This document shows, piece by piece, positions 41,964 through 50,114 of a stretch of DNA of 64,000 bases. The notes under the pieces are model-generated. The model saw only the letters and a program-made list of their open reading frames with translations. It did no database searches and was not told where the DNA came from. The translations under genes and the position numbers were made by a program. The stretch's first letter is position 1. Every line of letters begins with the position of its first letter. This DNA is from Thauera linaloolentis 47Lol = DSM 12138 (lineage in GTDB: Bacteria > Pseudomonadota > Gammaproteobacteria > Burkholderiales > Rhodocyclaceae): assembly GCF_000310205.1 (NCBI RefSeq), contig NZ_AMXE01000002.1, positions 1-64,000 of the forward strand, in the 5' to 3' direction.

Positions 41964-43747
41964 GCACACCGCAACCCATGCCGACCATCACCCCCTTGCG
42001 CGATACCTGGCGCCAACTGATGACGAGTGCGCGCAGCCGCGCCCCACGATTGCGGGCCAGTCTGATTGGCCTGGCCATCGCTGCCATGCTGCAAGGGCTG
42101 GCGCTGGCCTGTCTGATGCCGCTGTTTCAAGCGTTGATGCCCCGGCCGGAGTGGGCAAATGCCCTGCCTTGGCTGGCGGCGATGACGGGCCTGATGCTAG
42201 CCAGCATGACCGTGCAATGGTGGTCACAGGGCTTCGACTACCGGGGCGACATGGTGCAGAACACCCATGAGTTGCGCACTGCCCTGGGCGAACAATTGCG
42301 CCGGGTGCCGCTGGAGCAGTTGCAGGACAAGCGCGCCGGAGAGGTCAATGCCACCTTGCTCGGCAGCGTGGATGAAAACCTCAGTTATCTGCTGACGGTC
42401 GCAGGCATGATGGCCCATGCGCTGATCACGCCGGTGGTCGTGGCGCTGGCGGCACTGTGGTTAGACTGGCGCATGGGTTTGATTCTGTTACTGGTATTCC
42501 CGCTGCTGATTCCGCTGTACCGCTGGCGACGCCCGGCCTATGGGCGCGGCATGCGCATGCTGGCCGATGCCAATGCGCGCGCCAGCAGCGACATTCTGGA
42601 ATACACACAGGGGCTGCCGGTATTTCGTGCGGCCTGTTGCGTGGGCCAGCAGGCGCAGGCCTTGCAGGCCAGCTTCCAGCACCTGGAGACCATCCAAAGC
42701 ATCGGCCAGAAACGCGGCGCCAAGCCGAACCTGATTCTGGCCTCGGTAATGGAGCTGGCGATCCTGTTGGTAGTGTTTGTCGGCACGCTGTTCGTGGTGC
42801 AGGGCTCGATGGCGCTCGCGATTCTGGCGGCGCTGATGGTGATCGTGGTGCGCTTCGCCGAGCCGCTGGCCACCTTCGTGCTCTACGCCAAGGTGATCGA
42901 CCTGATCGAAGCGGCGTTGGGGAAGATCGACGCCATGCTGTCGATTGCGCCATTGCCACAACAGCAGCCTGCCCAGATGCCGACCACCTTCGAGGTCGCA
43001 TTCGAGAATGTGACGTTCCGTTACGCCAACACGGATGCGCCCACGCTGGACAGCCTGAATGCCAGGCTGCCAACACACAGCCTGACCGCACTGGTCGGGC
43101 CATCCGGATCGGGCAAAACCACGGTGACACGGCTGCTGATGCGCCATGCCGACCCGCAAGCTGGCCGCGTGACCATTGGCGGCGTGGATGTACGCGCCAT
43201 CGCGCCGGAACAGTTGAATGCCCTGGTGTCGGTGGTATTCCAGGACGTGTACCTGTTCAACGACAGCATCCTGGCCAACATCCGCATGGCAAAGCCCGAT
43301 GCCAGCGATGCAGAGGTCGAAGCCGCAGCCCGTGCCGCGCATTGTCATGACTTCATCACCCGCCTGCCGGACGGCTATGCCACCCGTGTGGGCGACATTG
43401 GCGGGCGGCTATCCGGCGGCGAACGCCAGCGCATCAGTATTGCCCGCGCCATGCTGAAAAACGCGCCCATCGTGATTCTGGACGAGCCGACTGCCGCGCT
43501 CGATACCGAAAGCGAAGTGGCGGTGCAAATGGCCATCGACGCACTGGTGCGTGACCGTACGGTGATCGTGATTGCGCATCGTCTGTCCACCATCGCAGCG
43601 GCTGACCAGATTCTGGTGATCGATGGTGGCAAAGTGGTTGAAGCAGGACAGCATGAAACGCTACTGGCCCGCGATGGCCGTTATGCCCGGATGTGGCAGG
43701 CGCAGCAAAGCGCCAAGCGCTGGCATGCCGCAAGCGTCCAAGCTTAG
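41960..43747 (+). CDS. ybtQ: YbtQ-like ABC half-transporter
   Basis: This 595-residue partner of the preceding gene overlaps it by 4 bases (ATGA). It has a six-helix transmembrane domain (about 30-325), Walker A GPSGSGKTT (about 380), signature LSGGERQR, Walker B IVILDEPTAALD and AHRLST. The complete set MFS plus two half-transporters matches ybtXPQ content, but no synthetase or salicylate gene follows. Base composition of the cluster resembles the surrounding cassettes, so there is no sign of very recent transfer. Confidence 0.87.
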   Translation: MSTPQPMPTITPLRDTWRQLMTSARSRAPRLRASLIGLAIAAMLQGLALACLMPLFQALMPRPEWANALPWLAAMTGLMLASMTVQWWSQGFDYRGDMVQNTHELRTALGEQLRRVPLEQLQDKRAGEVNATLLGSVDENLSYLLTVAGMMAHALITPVVVALAALWLDWRMGLILLLVFPLLIPLYRWRRPAYGRGMRMLADANARASSDILEYTQGLPVFRAACCVGQQAQALQASFQHLETIQSIGQKRGAKPNLILASVMELAILLVVFVGTLFVVQGSMALAILAALMVIVVRFAEPLATFVLYAKVIDLIEAALGKIDAMLSIAPLPQQQPAQMPTTFEVAFENVTFRYANTDAPTLDSLNARLPTHSLTALVGPSGSGKTTVTRLLMRHADPQAGRVTIGGVDVRAIAPEQLNALVSVVFQDVYLFNDSILANIRMAKPDASDAEVEAAARAAHCHDFITRLPDGYATRVGDIGGRLSGGERQRISIARAMLKNAPIVILDEPTAALDTESEVAVQMAIDALVRDRTVIVIAHRLSTIAAADQILVIDGGKVVEAGQHETLLARDGRYARMWQAQQSAKRWHAASVQA

Positions 43748-44095
43748 CTGCTGAAGGCAGCGGGTCCGGCCACAGATTCAAATCGACAAGCCGCGCTGCC
43801 TTCCAGCCTCCCATGACACGCCACCGCCGCATATCGTCGCGGCGATCTTCTGTCCCAGCCTCTGTTCGACCACTGGCCGCCACGGCACCACACCGAATCC
43901 CTTTGCCCAACCCATTGTCCTGCATGGACCATCAATTCACCGCAGCAGAAAAAATATCTTGATAGCGGACATTTTTCACGGGAACCGTGACCGGCTGCGG
44001 ACTTCCCCAAGAAATTGACACTTCCTGCAAAAATCCACAACAATGCGAATCGTTCTTAATAGCAAGCCAGTTGCTTGAGTTTCCGGGGACTTCCC
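43748..44095. other. Intergenic region between the ybt-like operon and C5
   Basis: These 348 bases hold no supported gene. The last about 60 bases are AT-rich and include the Fur-like site of C5. Confidence 0.6.
44039..44062. promoter_or_regulatory. Fur-box-like site upstream of the C5 sigma gene
   Basis: CAATGCGAATCGTTCTTAAT has the AATNNGAATCGTTNT arrangement of Fur boxes about 35 bases before the start. Confidence 0.6.
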
Positions 44096-44617
44096 TTGAG
44101 CCGCACGACCGCATCCGACACGCTTTCCCATCTTTACCGCGAGCACCACGGCTGGCTGCGCGGCTGGCTTCGCCACCGGCTCGGCAATGCCGACGATGCC
44201 GCGGATCTCGCCCAAGATGCCTTTCTGCGCGTACTCAAGGCGCGCAACGCCGAATCGATTCGCGAGCCTCGCCATTACCTGACGACCATCGCCAAGGGGC
44301 TGGTGGTCGATCTGTTCCGGCGCCGCGCACTCGAAGCCGAGTACCTGGCAGCCCTCGCGCACCTGCCCGAGCCCGAATGGCCCTCGCCGGAAACGCGGGC
44401 ACTGGCCGTCGAGGCCCTGATCGAGATCGACACCATGCTCGACGGCCTCGGCGAGCGCATCCGTCAGGTTTTCGTGCTTTCACAGTGCGGCGGTTTCACC
44501 TATCCGGAGATCGCAATGCGCACCGGCCTTGCCCTGCGCACCGTCAACAAGTACATGGCCGCGGCCATGGAACACTGCTGCCTCTACCGCCTGCGGCAAG
44601 CCGCAACGACCGCATGA
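44096..44617 (+). CDS. C5 FecI-type ECF sigma factor
   Basis: This 173-residue sigma factor starts at TTG (44096), after CCGGGGAC. The frame is open to another TTG at 44075. Region 2 has LYREHHGWLRGWLRHRLGN and DAADLAQDAFLRVL; region 4 has TYPEIAMRTGLALRTVNKYM. Its stop overlaps the FecR ATG by 4 bases. It restarts the array after the ybt-like insertion. Confidence 0.9.
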   Translation: MSRTTASDTLSHLYREHHGWLRGWLRHRLGNADDAADLAQDAFLRVLKARNAESIREPRHYLTTIAKGLVVDLFRRRALEAEYLAALAHLPEPEWPSPETRALAVEALIEIDTMLDGLGERIRQVFVLSQCGGFTYPEIAMRTGLALRTVNKYMAAAMEHCCLYRLRQAATTA

Positions 44618-45597
44618 CCCCTGCGGCCGAAACCATCGCCGCCGACGAAGGCGAAGCCATCCGCAGCGCCGCCGCCTGGTTTGCGCGCAAATGCTCGGGC
44701 AGCTTCGGCAACGACGAGCATGCCGCCTGGCAGGTCTGGCTGAACGCCTCGGAACTGCACCGCAGCGCCTGGCAGCAAGTCGAAAATGTCCGCACCAGCC
44801 TCGGCGGCCTCCCCGGCCATCTCGCAGGTCCGGCCCTGCGCGGCGTCTCCGCCCGCAAGCGGCAGACCTTGCGTACGCTCGCCGTCATCGCCACCGCCGC
44901 GCCGCTCGCCTGGCTCGGCTACCGGGCCGCGGCCGCCCAGGGTTTCACCGCCGACCTGCGCACTGCCGTCGGCGAACGCCGGACCCTCGAACTGGCCGAC
45001 GGCAGCAGCCTGAGCCTCGACACCGACAGCGCCGTCGACGTCGCCTTCGATCAGGAGCGGCGCCTGCTGCGCCTGCGCCGCGGCCGCATCATGGTCACGA
45101 CCGCCGACGATCCGCAAGCCCGGCTGAACACCAGCGGCCGGCCTTTCCTCGTCGCCACCGCGCACGGCACCTGCGAAGCCCTGGGCACCCGTTTCACCGT
45201 GCGCACCGACGCCGTCGGCAGCCAGGTCGCGGTCCTCGACGACATCGTCCGCGTCACACCCAACGCCCACCCCGACCGCCCGCTGATGCTCAACGCCGGC
45301 CAGCAGCTGCGCTTCGACGCCACCGGCGGCGGCGCCATCGAGCCCGCCGCCGTGGCCACCGGAACCTGGGCCGGCGGCAGCTTGGTCGCCCTGGACATGC
45401 CGTTGGCCGAACTGCTCGCCGAACTCGCCCGCTATCGCCACGGCATCCTCCGCTGCGCTCCGTCGGTCGCCGGCCTGCGGATTTCCGGCGCCTTCCCGCT
45501 CGACGACACCGAACGGTCGCTGAAACTGCTGACCGAAACCTTCCCGCTGCAAACCGTCAGCCGCACCCGCTACTGGGTGGAAGTGCATCCAGCCTGA
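44614..45597 (+). CDS. C5 FecR-type anti-sigma/signal transducer
   Basis: The 327-residue protein has a DUF4880 domain (AAAWFARKCSGSFGNDEHAA, then WQVWLNASELHRSAWQQ), a transmembrane helix (about 88-108) after ARKRQTLRTL, a FecR beta domain (GERRTLELADGSSLSLDTDS) and a C-terminal STN-like domain ending RYWVEVHPA. It overlaps the sigma gene and should be dedicated to the receptor at 45845. Confidence 0.9.
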   Translation: MTPAAETIAADEGEAIRSAAAWFARKCSGSFGNDEHAAWQVWLNASELHRSAWQQVENVRTSLGGLPGHLAGPALRGVSARKRQTLRTLAVIATAAPLAWLGYRAAAAQGFTADLRTAVGERRTLELADGSSLSLDTDSAVDVAFDQERRLLRLRRGRIMVTTADDPQARLNTSGRPFLVATAHGTCEALGTRFTVRTDAVGSQVAVLDDIVRVTPNAHPDRPLMLNAGQQLRFDATGGGAIEPAAVATGTWAGGSLVALDMPLAELLAELARYRHGILRCAPSVAGLRISGAFPLDDTERSLKLLTETFPLQTVSRTRYWVEVHPA

Positions 45598-45610
45598 CGG
45601 CATTGCTTTG

Positions 45611-45733
45611 CTAGCCGATATCGGGTTGCGGGCGCGCGAACACGTAGCCTGTGCCGCGTCCGCCGCCGGGCGATTTCTTCAGCACGCCCAATTCGAGCAA
45701 TTGTGTGATGTCGCGCAGCGCGGTGTCAGGCAA
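45611..45733 (-). pseudogene. C-terminal scrap of a Fic-family protein
   Basis: Between FecR and the receptor the minus strand encodes LPDTALRDITQLLELGVLKK followed by PGGGRGTGYVF and a short tail. This is the winged-helix end typical of many Fic proteins (TATRDL..L...GIL...GGGRST.Y). Nothing of the Fic catalytic domain is left. It lies in the gap that should hold only the receptor promoter. Confidence 0.55.
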
Positions 45734-45763
45734 GGAACAGCAGGGCGACTCTCTGGCCGGAAA

Positions 45764-45795
45764 GAAATTTCCGCGCCGCGTGCACTTTTTTTTCC
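45764..45795 (+). promoter_or_regulatory. FecI-like promoter candidate of the C5 receptor
   Basis: GAAATTTCCGCG and, about 10 bases later, CTTTTTTTTCC match the C6 arrangement (AATTTCCGCG then CTTTCCGCC) about 50-80 bases before the receptor ATG. Confidence 0.4.
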
Positions 45796-45844
45796 ACTGC
45801 TTCGGCTCCCCGGTGAACACCCCTGTTTTTCACCGAGGAAAGCC

Positions 45845-48238
45845 ATGTCCATCAACCACCACCAGCCCCCGTTCAAACGCCGCCTCTGCGCCCTGCTCTG
45901 CCTCGCCGGCCTGGCCGCGTTGCCACCGGCAACGCACGCCGCCGAACCGGACACGGCCTCCGCTCGGAACGCCCCCCGCGTCTTCGACATTCCTCCTGGC
46001 GCCCTCAGCGAAGTGCTTGCCCGCTACGCCGCCAGCGCCGGTGTCGCCCTCTCCTTCGACGCCGCCAGCCTGCGCCAGATCCAGTCGCCGGGGCTGAAGG
46101 GGAATTACACCGTGCAGCAGGGTTTCGACCGGCTGCTGGCGGGAAGCAGCCTGGAGGCGGTGCAGACCAGCCCGGGAGACTTTGCCTTGCGCAAATTGCC
46201 GCAATCCTGGCCGAGTGAAACCACCCTGTCCACCATCACCGTATCGGGCAAGGGCGCAGGTTCGACGACCGAAGGCAGCGGCTCCTACACCACCTGGTCC
46301 ACCAGCAGTTCGACGCGTCTGAACCTGACGCCGCAGGAGACGCCGCAGGCGATTACCGTCATGACCCGCCAACGGCTGAACGACCAGAATCTGCGAAATC
46401 TCGTTGATGCGCTGGAGGCCGTGCCGGGCATCATCGTCCAGAAAACCTTGATCGGCGAGGGCCAGGACGGTACCGACATCTACGCTCGGGGCTCCCGGCT
46501 GCGCAATTACCAGATCGACGGCGTACCAACGTCACTCGCGGTCGGTCCCTTTCTGTCAAACACGGCGGCCTATGACCGCATCGAAGTGGTACGCGGCGCA
46601 ACCGGCATCATGAACGGGCTGGGATCGCCCGCGGCGACGATCAACCTGATCCGCAAACGCCCGACCGCCACGCCGCAGAAGTCGGTGACCACCCAGGCAG
46701 GCAACTGGGATCGCCACGGCGTCGGCATGGACCTCTCCGGCGCGCTGAACGAGAGCGCCACGGCGCGTGGCCGCCTCGTGGCCGACTACGACCGGCAAGG
46801 CGCATGGGTGAAGCACTTCGACCAGGAAAACCTCACGCTCTACGGCATCGCCGAATTCGACCTGAGTGATCAAACCCAGCTCACGATCGGCTTCAACCAT
46901 CTGGACCAGAAAACGGACTCCACCATCCTCGGGAACCCTTTGTTCTATACCAACGGCCAGCGCACCAAACTTTCGCCATCGGACGATGGCACACCCGCAT
47001 GGAGCTACTACGATCACGAGTCGAACAACCTGTTCGCCTCGCTTGAGCACCGCTTCGGCACGAACTGGGTCGGCAAGGTCGAGTACAGCCAGACACGGTA
47101 CGAGGACGATGCCCTGACGGTGGGCATCCCGGACTCGGTGGATGCCGCAACGGGCAACGGCGTGGAGGTCTGGCCGTACCGTTGGAGCAGCACAACCCGC
47201 CAGAACAACCTGGATGCCTACATGAGCGGCGTGTTCTCGCTGTTCGGGCGCGATCACGAACTGATCGGCGGTGTCACGCTGTCGCGCAGCCGCTCCAGTA
47301 CCAACCTCTACGACTACGACTGGATGAACTACCCGGCCGACTTCAACCTTCGCGACTGGAAGGACACCGCCCCCGCTCCGGATTTCTTCAGAACAGGCAA
47401 GGGAGGTTTCCGCGAACGCCAATACAGTGCGTACCTCAATGCCCGCTTCCAGCTCAGTGATGCCACCAGCCTGTTGCTCGGCGGCCGCAGCGCGCACTGG
47501 CAATTGGACGAAGGTTCGGGCAAGCGCACGGAAGACGTGTTTGTCCCGTACGTCGGGCTGGTTCATGCGCTGAACGACATCTGGTCGGTGTACGGCAGCT
47601 ATACCAAGATCTTCCAGCCGCAGGACGGAGTCGTATTCCTGTACGGCCGTCCCGGTGCCTCGCCCGACCCCGAACAGGGTGAAGGCTACGAAGCGGGCAT
47701 CAAGGCCAGCCTCAACGACGGCCAGTTGACCACCAACCTTGCAGTGTTCCAGATGGACGTCTCGAACCTGGCCTTCTGGAATCGCGACACCCGCTTTTAC
47801 GAAGTCCATGGCGAAACCCAGACACGGGGCGTTGAACTCGAAGTGAACGGCAAACTGGCCGAAGGCTGGCAGGCCGGCGCAGGGTACGCCTACGCACGGA
47901 CCGAGGATGAGAACGGCCAGCGTACGCTCACCCGGCTGCCGCTCCACAACCTGAAGCTGTTCACCACCTACCATCTGCCGGGTGCGTGGAACAAGCTCAC
48001 GCTGGGCGGGGGCGTCAACTGGCAGAGCACCATCCGCAGTGGCGCCGCCATCGACTACAGGCAGGGCAGCGTTGCGCTGGTCAACCTGATGGCGCGCTAC
48101 GAGGTCAACCGGAATCTGTCCGTCTCGTTCAACCTGAACAATGCGCTGGACAAGCAATACTTTTCGACGGTCGCCAGCAATTTCGGCACCTTCGGCGCAC
48201 CGCGCAACTTCATGGCGTCGGCGAAGTACAGCTTCTGA
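45845..48238 (+). CDS. C5 TonB-dependent siderophore receptor with STN domain
   Basis: This 797-residue receptor, the shortest of the eight, starts at the ATG at 45845 (GAGGAAAG upstream). It has a signal peptide (to about 32), an STN domain (FDIPPGALSEVLARYAASAG onward), a TonB-box-like TLSTITVSG, a plug (TPQETPQAITVMTRQRLNDQ) and a barrel ending in KYSF. Its late loop has no Cys pair. The barrel is moderately GC-rich and the plug carries a distinctive ARGSRLRNYQIDGVPTS segment. Confidence 0.92.
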   Translation: MSINHHQPPFKRRLCALLCLAGLAALPPATHAAEPDTASARNAPRVFDIPPGALSEVLARYAASAGVALSFDAASLRQIQSPGLKGNYTVQQGFDRLLAGSSLEAVQTSPGDFALRKLPQSWPSETTLSTITVSGKGAGSTTEGSGSYTTWSTSSSTRLNLTPQETPQAITVMTRQRLNDQNLRNLVDALEAVPGIIVQKTLIGEGQDGTDIYARGSRLRNYQIDGVPTSLAVGPFLSNTAAYDRIEVVRGATGIMNGLGSPAATINLIRKRPTATPQKSVTTQAGNWDRHGVGMDLSGALNESATARGRLVADYDRQGAWVKHFDQENLTLYGIAEFDLSDQTQLTIGFNHLDQKTDSTILGNPLFYTNGQRTKLSPSDDGTPAWSYYDHESNNLFASLEHRFGTNWVGKVEYSQTRYEDDALTVGIPDSVDAATGNGVEVWPYRWSSTTRQNNLDAYMSGVFSLFGRDHELIGGVTLSRSRSSTNLYDYDWMNYPADFNLRDWKDTAPAPDFFRTGKGGFRERQYSAYLNARFQLSDATSLLLGGRSAHWQLDEGSGKRTEDVFVPYVGLVHALNDIWSVYGSYTKIFQPQDGVVFLYGRPGASPDPEQGEGYEAGIKASLNDGQLTTNLAVFQMDVSNLAFWNRDTRFYEVHGETQTRGVELEVNGKLAEGWQAGAGYAYARTEDENGQRTLTRLPLHNLKLFTTYHLPGAWNKLTLGGGVNWQSTIRSGAAIDYRQGSVALVNLMARYEVNRNLSVSFNLNNALDKQYFSTVASNFGTFGAPRNFMASAKYSF

Positions 48239-48262
48239 TCCAGCCGACCAGAAGACACCCGG

Positions 48263-48288
48263 CGGCACCTGGCCAAGGTGCCGTTTTT
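48263..48288 (+). terminator. Rho-independent terminator after the C5 receptor
   Basis: An 8-bp stem CGGCACCT/AGGTGCCG with loop GGCCA is followed by TTTTTCC. Confidence 0.85.
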
Positions 48289-48425
48289 CCTTGGATTCCG
48301 GACCATGGTGAAGGATGCGCATCGAACCCGTCCTTCAGCGCAACGTTTCCATACCCTGGCGCCCACCCCATGCACCATGCCCATCGCCTTCCGGAGCGAG
48401 CGATTGACTCCCCCGGGCTTCACCA

Positions 48426-48453
48426 GGAAAATGAGAACGATTATTGATTAAAA
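48426..48453. promoter_or_regulatory. Fur box upstream of the C6 sigma gene
   Basis: AATGAGAACGATTATTGATT is a strong Fur-box match. The same 25-base stretch, including the flanking GGAAA, recurs exactly upstream of C7 at 54153. Confidence 0.8.
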
Positions 48454-48516
48454 AGCCCGCCAAGCCGCCCCTCGGATAGCGGTACAGCCAGCCCCTGCAT
48501 TTCCCGGAGCGCCCGC

Positions 48517-49053
48517 TTGAGCACCGCCGCCCCCAACGACCAGACCACCGAGCACACCGTCGCAAGCCTCTACTCCGCACATCACGGCTGGCTGCAGGGC
48601 TGGCTTCGGCGAAGGCTGGGCTGCACGCATCAGGCTTCCGATCTCATGCAGGACACCTTCGTCCGTCTGCTCAGGCACGAAACCCTGCCCCGCATCGACG
48701 AACCCCGCGCCTACCTCACCACCATCGCCAAAGGCGTGCTGGTGAACTGGTACCGGCGCCAGTCGCTCGAACAAGCCTGGCTGGAAGCCCTTGCCGCGCA
48801 GCCCGAGGCGCTGGCGCCGTCCGAGGAAGAGCGCTACCTCATCCTCGATGCCCTGAACGAGCTGGACGCCCTGCTCGACGCCCTGCCGCCGCTCGCCAAG
48901 CGCGCCTTCCTGCTCGCCCAGGTGGCCGAATACAAGTACGAGGACATCGCCGCAGAACTCGGCGTTTCGCTCGCCACCGTCAAACGCTACATGCGCCAGG
49001 CCTTCCGCCACTGCCTGCAGCACTTCGACGACATCATGGCCGAGCGCTCGTGA
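48517..49053 (+). CDS. C6 FecI-type ECF sigma factor
   Basis: This 178-residue sigma factor starts at TTG (context CCCGCTTGAGCACCGCC, nearly the same as at the C7 start). Region 2 has LYSAHHGWLQGWLRRRLGC and QASDLMQDTFVRLL; region 4 has KYEDIAAELGVSLATVKRYM. The FecR gene begins inside its last codons (GTGA overlap). The shared leader and Fur box point to common descent with C7. Confidence 0.9.
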   Translation: MSTAAPNDQTTEHTVASLYSAHHGWLQGWLRRRLGCTHQASDLMQDTFVRLLRHETLPRIDEPRAYLTTIAKGVLVNWYRRQSLEQAWLEALAAQPEALAPSEEERYLILDALNELDALLDALPPLAKRAFLLAQVAEYKYEDIAAELGVSLATVKRYMRQAFRHCLQHFDDIMAERS

Positions 49054-50030
49054 AACGCCCGCCCCCCATTTCTCCCATTCCCGCCGACGTGCTGGACGAG
49101 GCCGCCGACTGGCTGCTGCTCATGCAGGAAGGCGGCGCCGACCGCGACGCTTTCGAACAATGGCGCGCACGCAGCCCGGAACACGGCCGCGCCTGGGAAC
49201 GCGCCGAAGCCCTGCTCGGCAAGCTCGGCGCCCTGCCCCCCGCCCTGGCCCTGCCCACGCTCGGCCGCCCCGCTGCGCGGGGGCGCCGGGCCCTGCTGGC
49301 CAAGGCCGGCAAACTGGCCGTGCTGCTGGCCCTGCTGCCCGCCGGCTGGAACGGCTGGCGCATGCTGGAGCGCAAGGGACTGGGGGCGGACTACCGTACC
49401 GCTGCGGGCGAACAGCGCGAAATCCTGCTGGAAGACGGCACGCGGCTCACGCTCAACACCGCCACCGCCCTCGACGTGCACGCTAGCGACACGGCCCGCA
49501 GCATCCTGCTGCGCGCAGGCGAAATCCTCGTCCATACCGGGCACGGCGACACCGCCGGGCGCCCGCTGCACGTCGTCACCCCGCACGGCATCGCCAGCCC
49601 CATCGGCACCCGTTTCAGCGTCCGCCTCGACGAGGCCGGCACCCGCGTTGCCGTGCTCGAAGGCCAGGTGCGCATCGCCCCCGCCGCCACGGCGTCCACC
49701 CAGATACTGCGACCCGGGGAGCAGCTCCGCTTTGCGCGAGACACGTCCGGCCCCGTCACCCCGGCCGGCGACAACGCCACCGCCTGGACGCGCGGCATGC
49801 TGCTGGCCGACGACATGCCACTCGGCGAACTGGTCGCCGAACTGTCGCGCTACCGCATGGGCGTGATCCAGTGCCACGAGGCCGTCGCCGCCCTGCGCAT
49901 CAGCGGCGCCTTCCCGGTCGGCAGCGCGGCGTCCACCGAGCGCTCGCTGGCGATGCTCGCCGGCACCCACCCGCTGGACATCAGCAGCCGTCTCGGCGGC
50001 CTGTGGATCAGCGTCGATCCGCGCAACTGA
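49050..50030 (+). CDS. C6 FecR-type anti-sigma/signal transducer
   Basis: The 326-residue product starts with GTG overlapping the sigma stop by 4 bases. It has a DUF4880 domain (AADWLLLMQEGGADRDAFEQ, then WRARSPEHGRAWERAE), a transmembrane helix (about 88-108) after RGRRALLAKAGK, a FecR beta domain (GEQREILLEDGTRLTLNTAT) and an STN-like C-terminal domain. The RR upstream of the hydrophobic helix resembles the C1, C7 and C8 FecR proteins. Confidence 0.9.
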   Translation: MKRPPPISPIPADVLDEAADWLLLMQEGGADRDAFEQWRARSPEHGRAWERAEALLGKLGALPPALALPTLGRPAARGRRALLAKAGKLAVLLALLPAGWNGWRMLERKGLGADYRTAAGEQREILLEDGTRLTLNTATALDVHASDTARSILLRAGEILVHTGHGDTAGRPLHVVTPHGIASPIGTRFSVRLDEAGTRVAVLEGQVRIAPAATASTQILRPGEQLRFARDTSGPVTPAGDNATAWTRGMLLADDMPLGELVAELSRYRMGVIQCHEAVAALRISGAFPVGSAASTERSLAMLAGTHPLDISSRLGGLWISVDPRN

Positions 50031-50031
50031 A

Positions 50032-50061
50032 GAAAATTTCCGCGTACTGACACTTTCCGCC
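50032..50061 (+). promoter_or_regulatory. FecI-like promoter candidate of the C6 receptor
   Basis: GAAAATTTCCGCG and CACTTTCCGCC start directly after the FecR stop, 55-85 bases before the receptor ATG. Confidence 0.45.
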
Positions 50062-50114
50062 GCCGTCGGCTGGCAAGCAGGTTGAAGCCCGTTTGCCACC
50101 CGAGGAAAACACGC

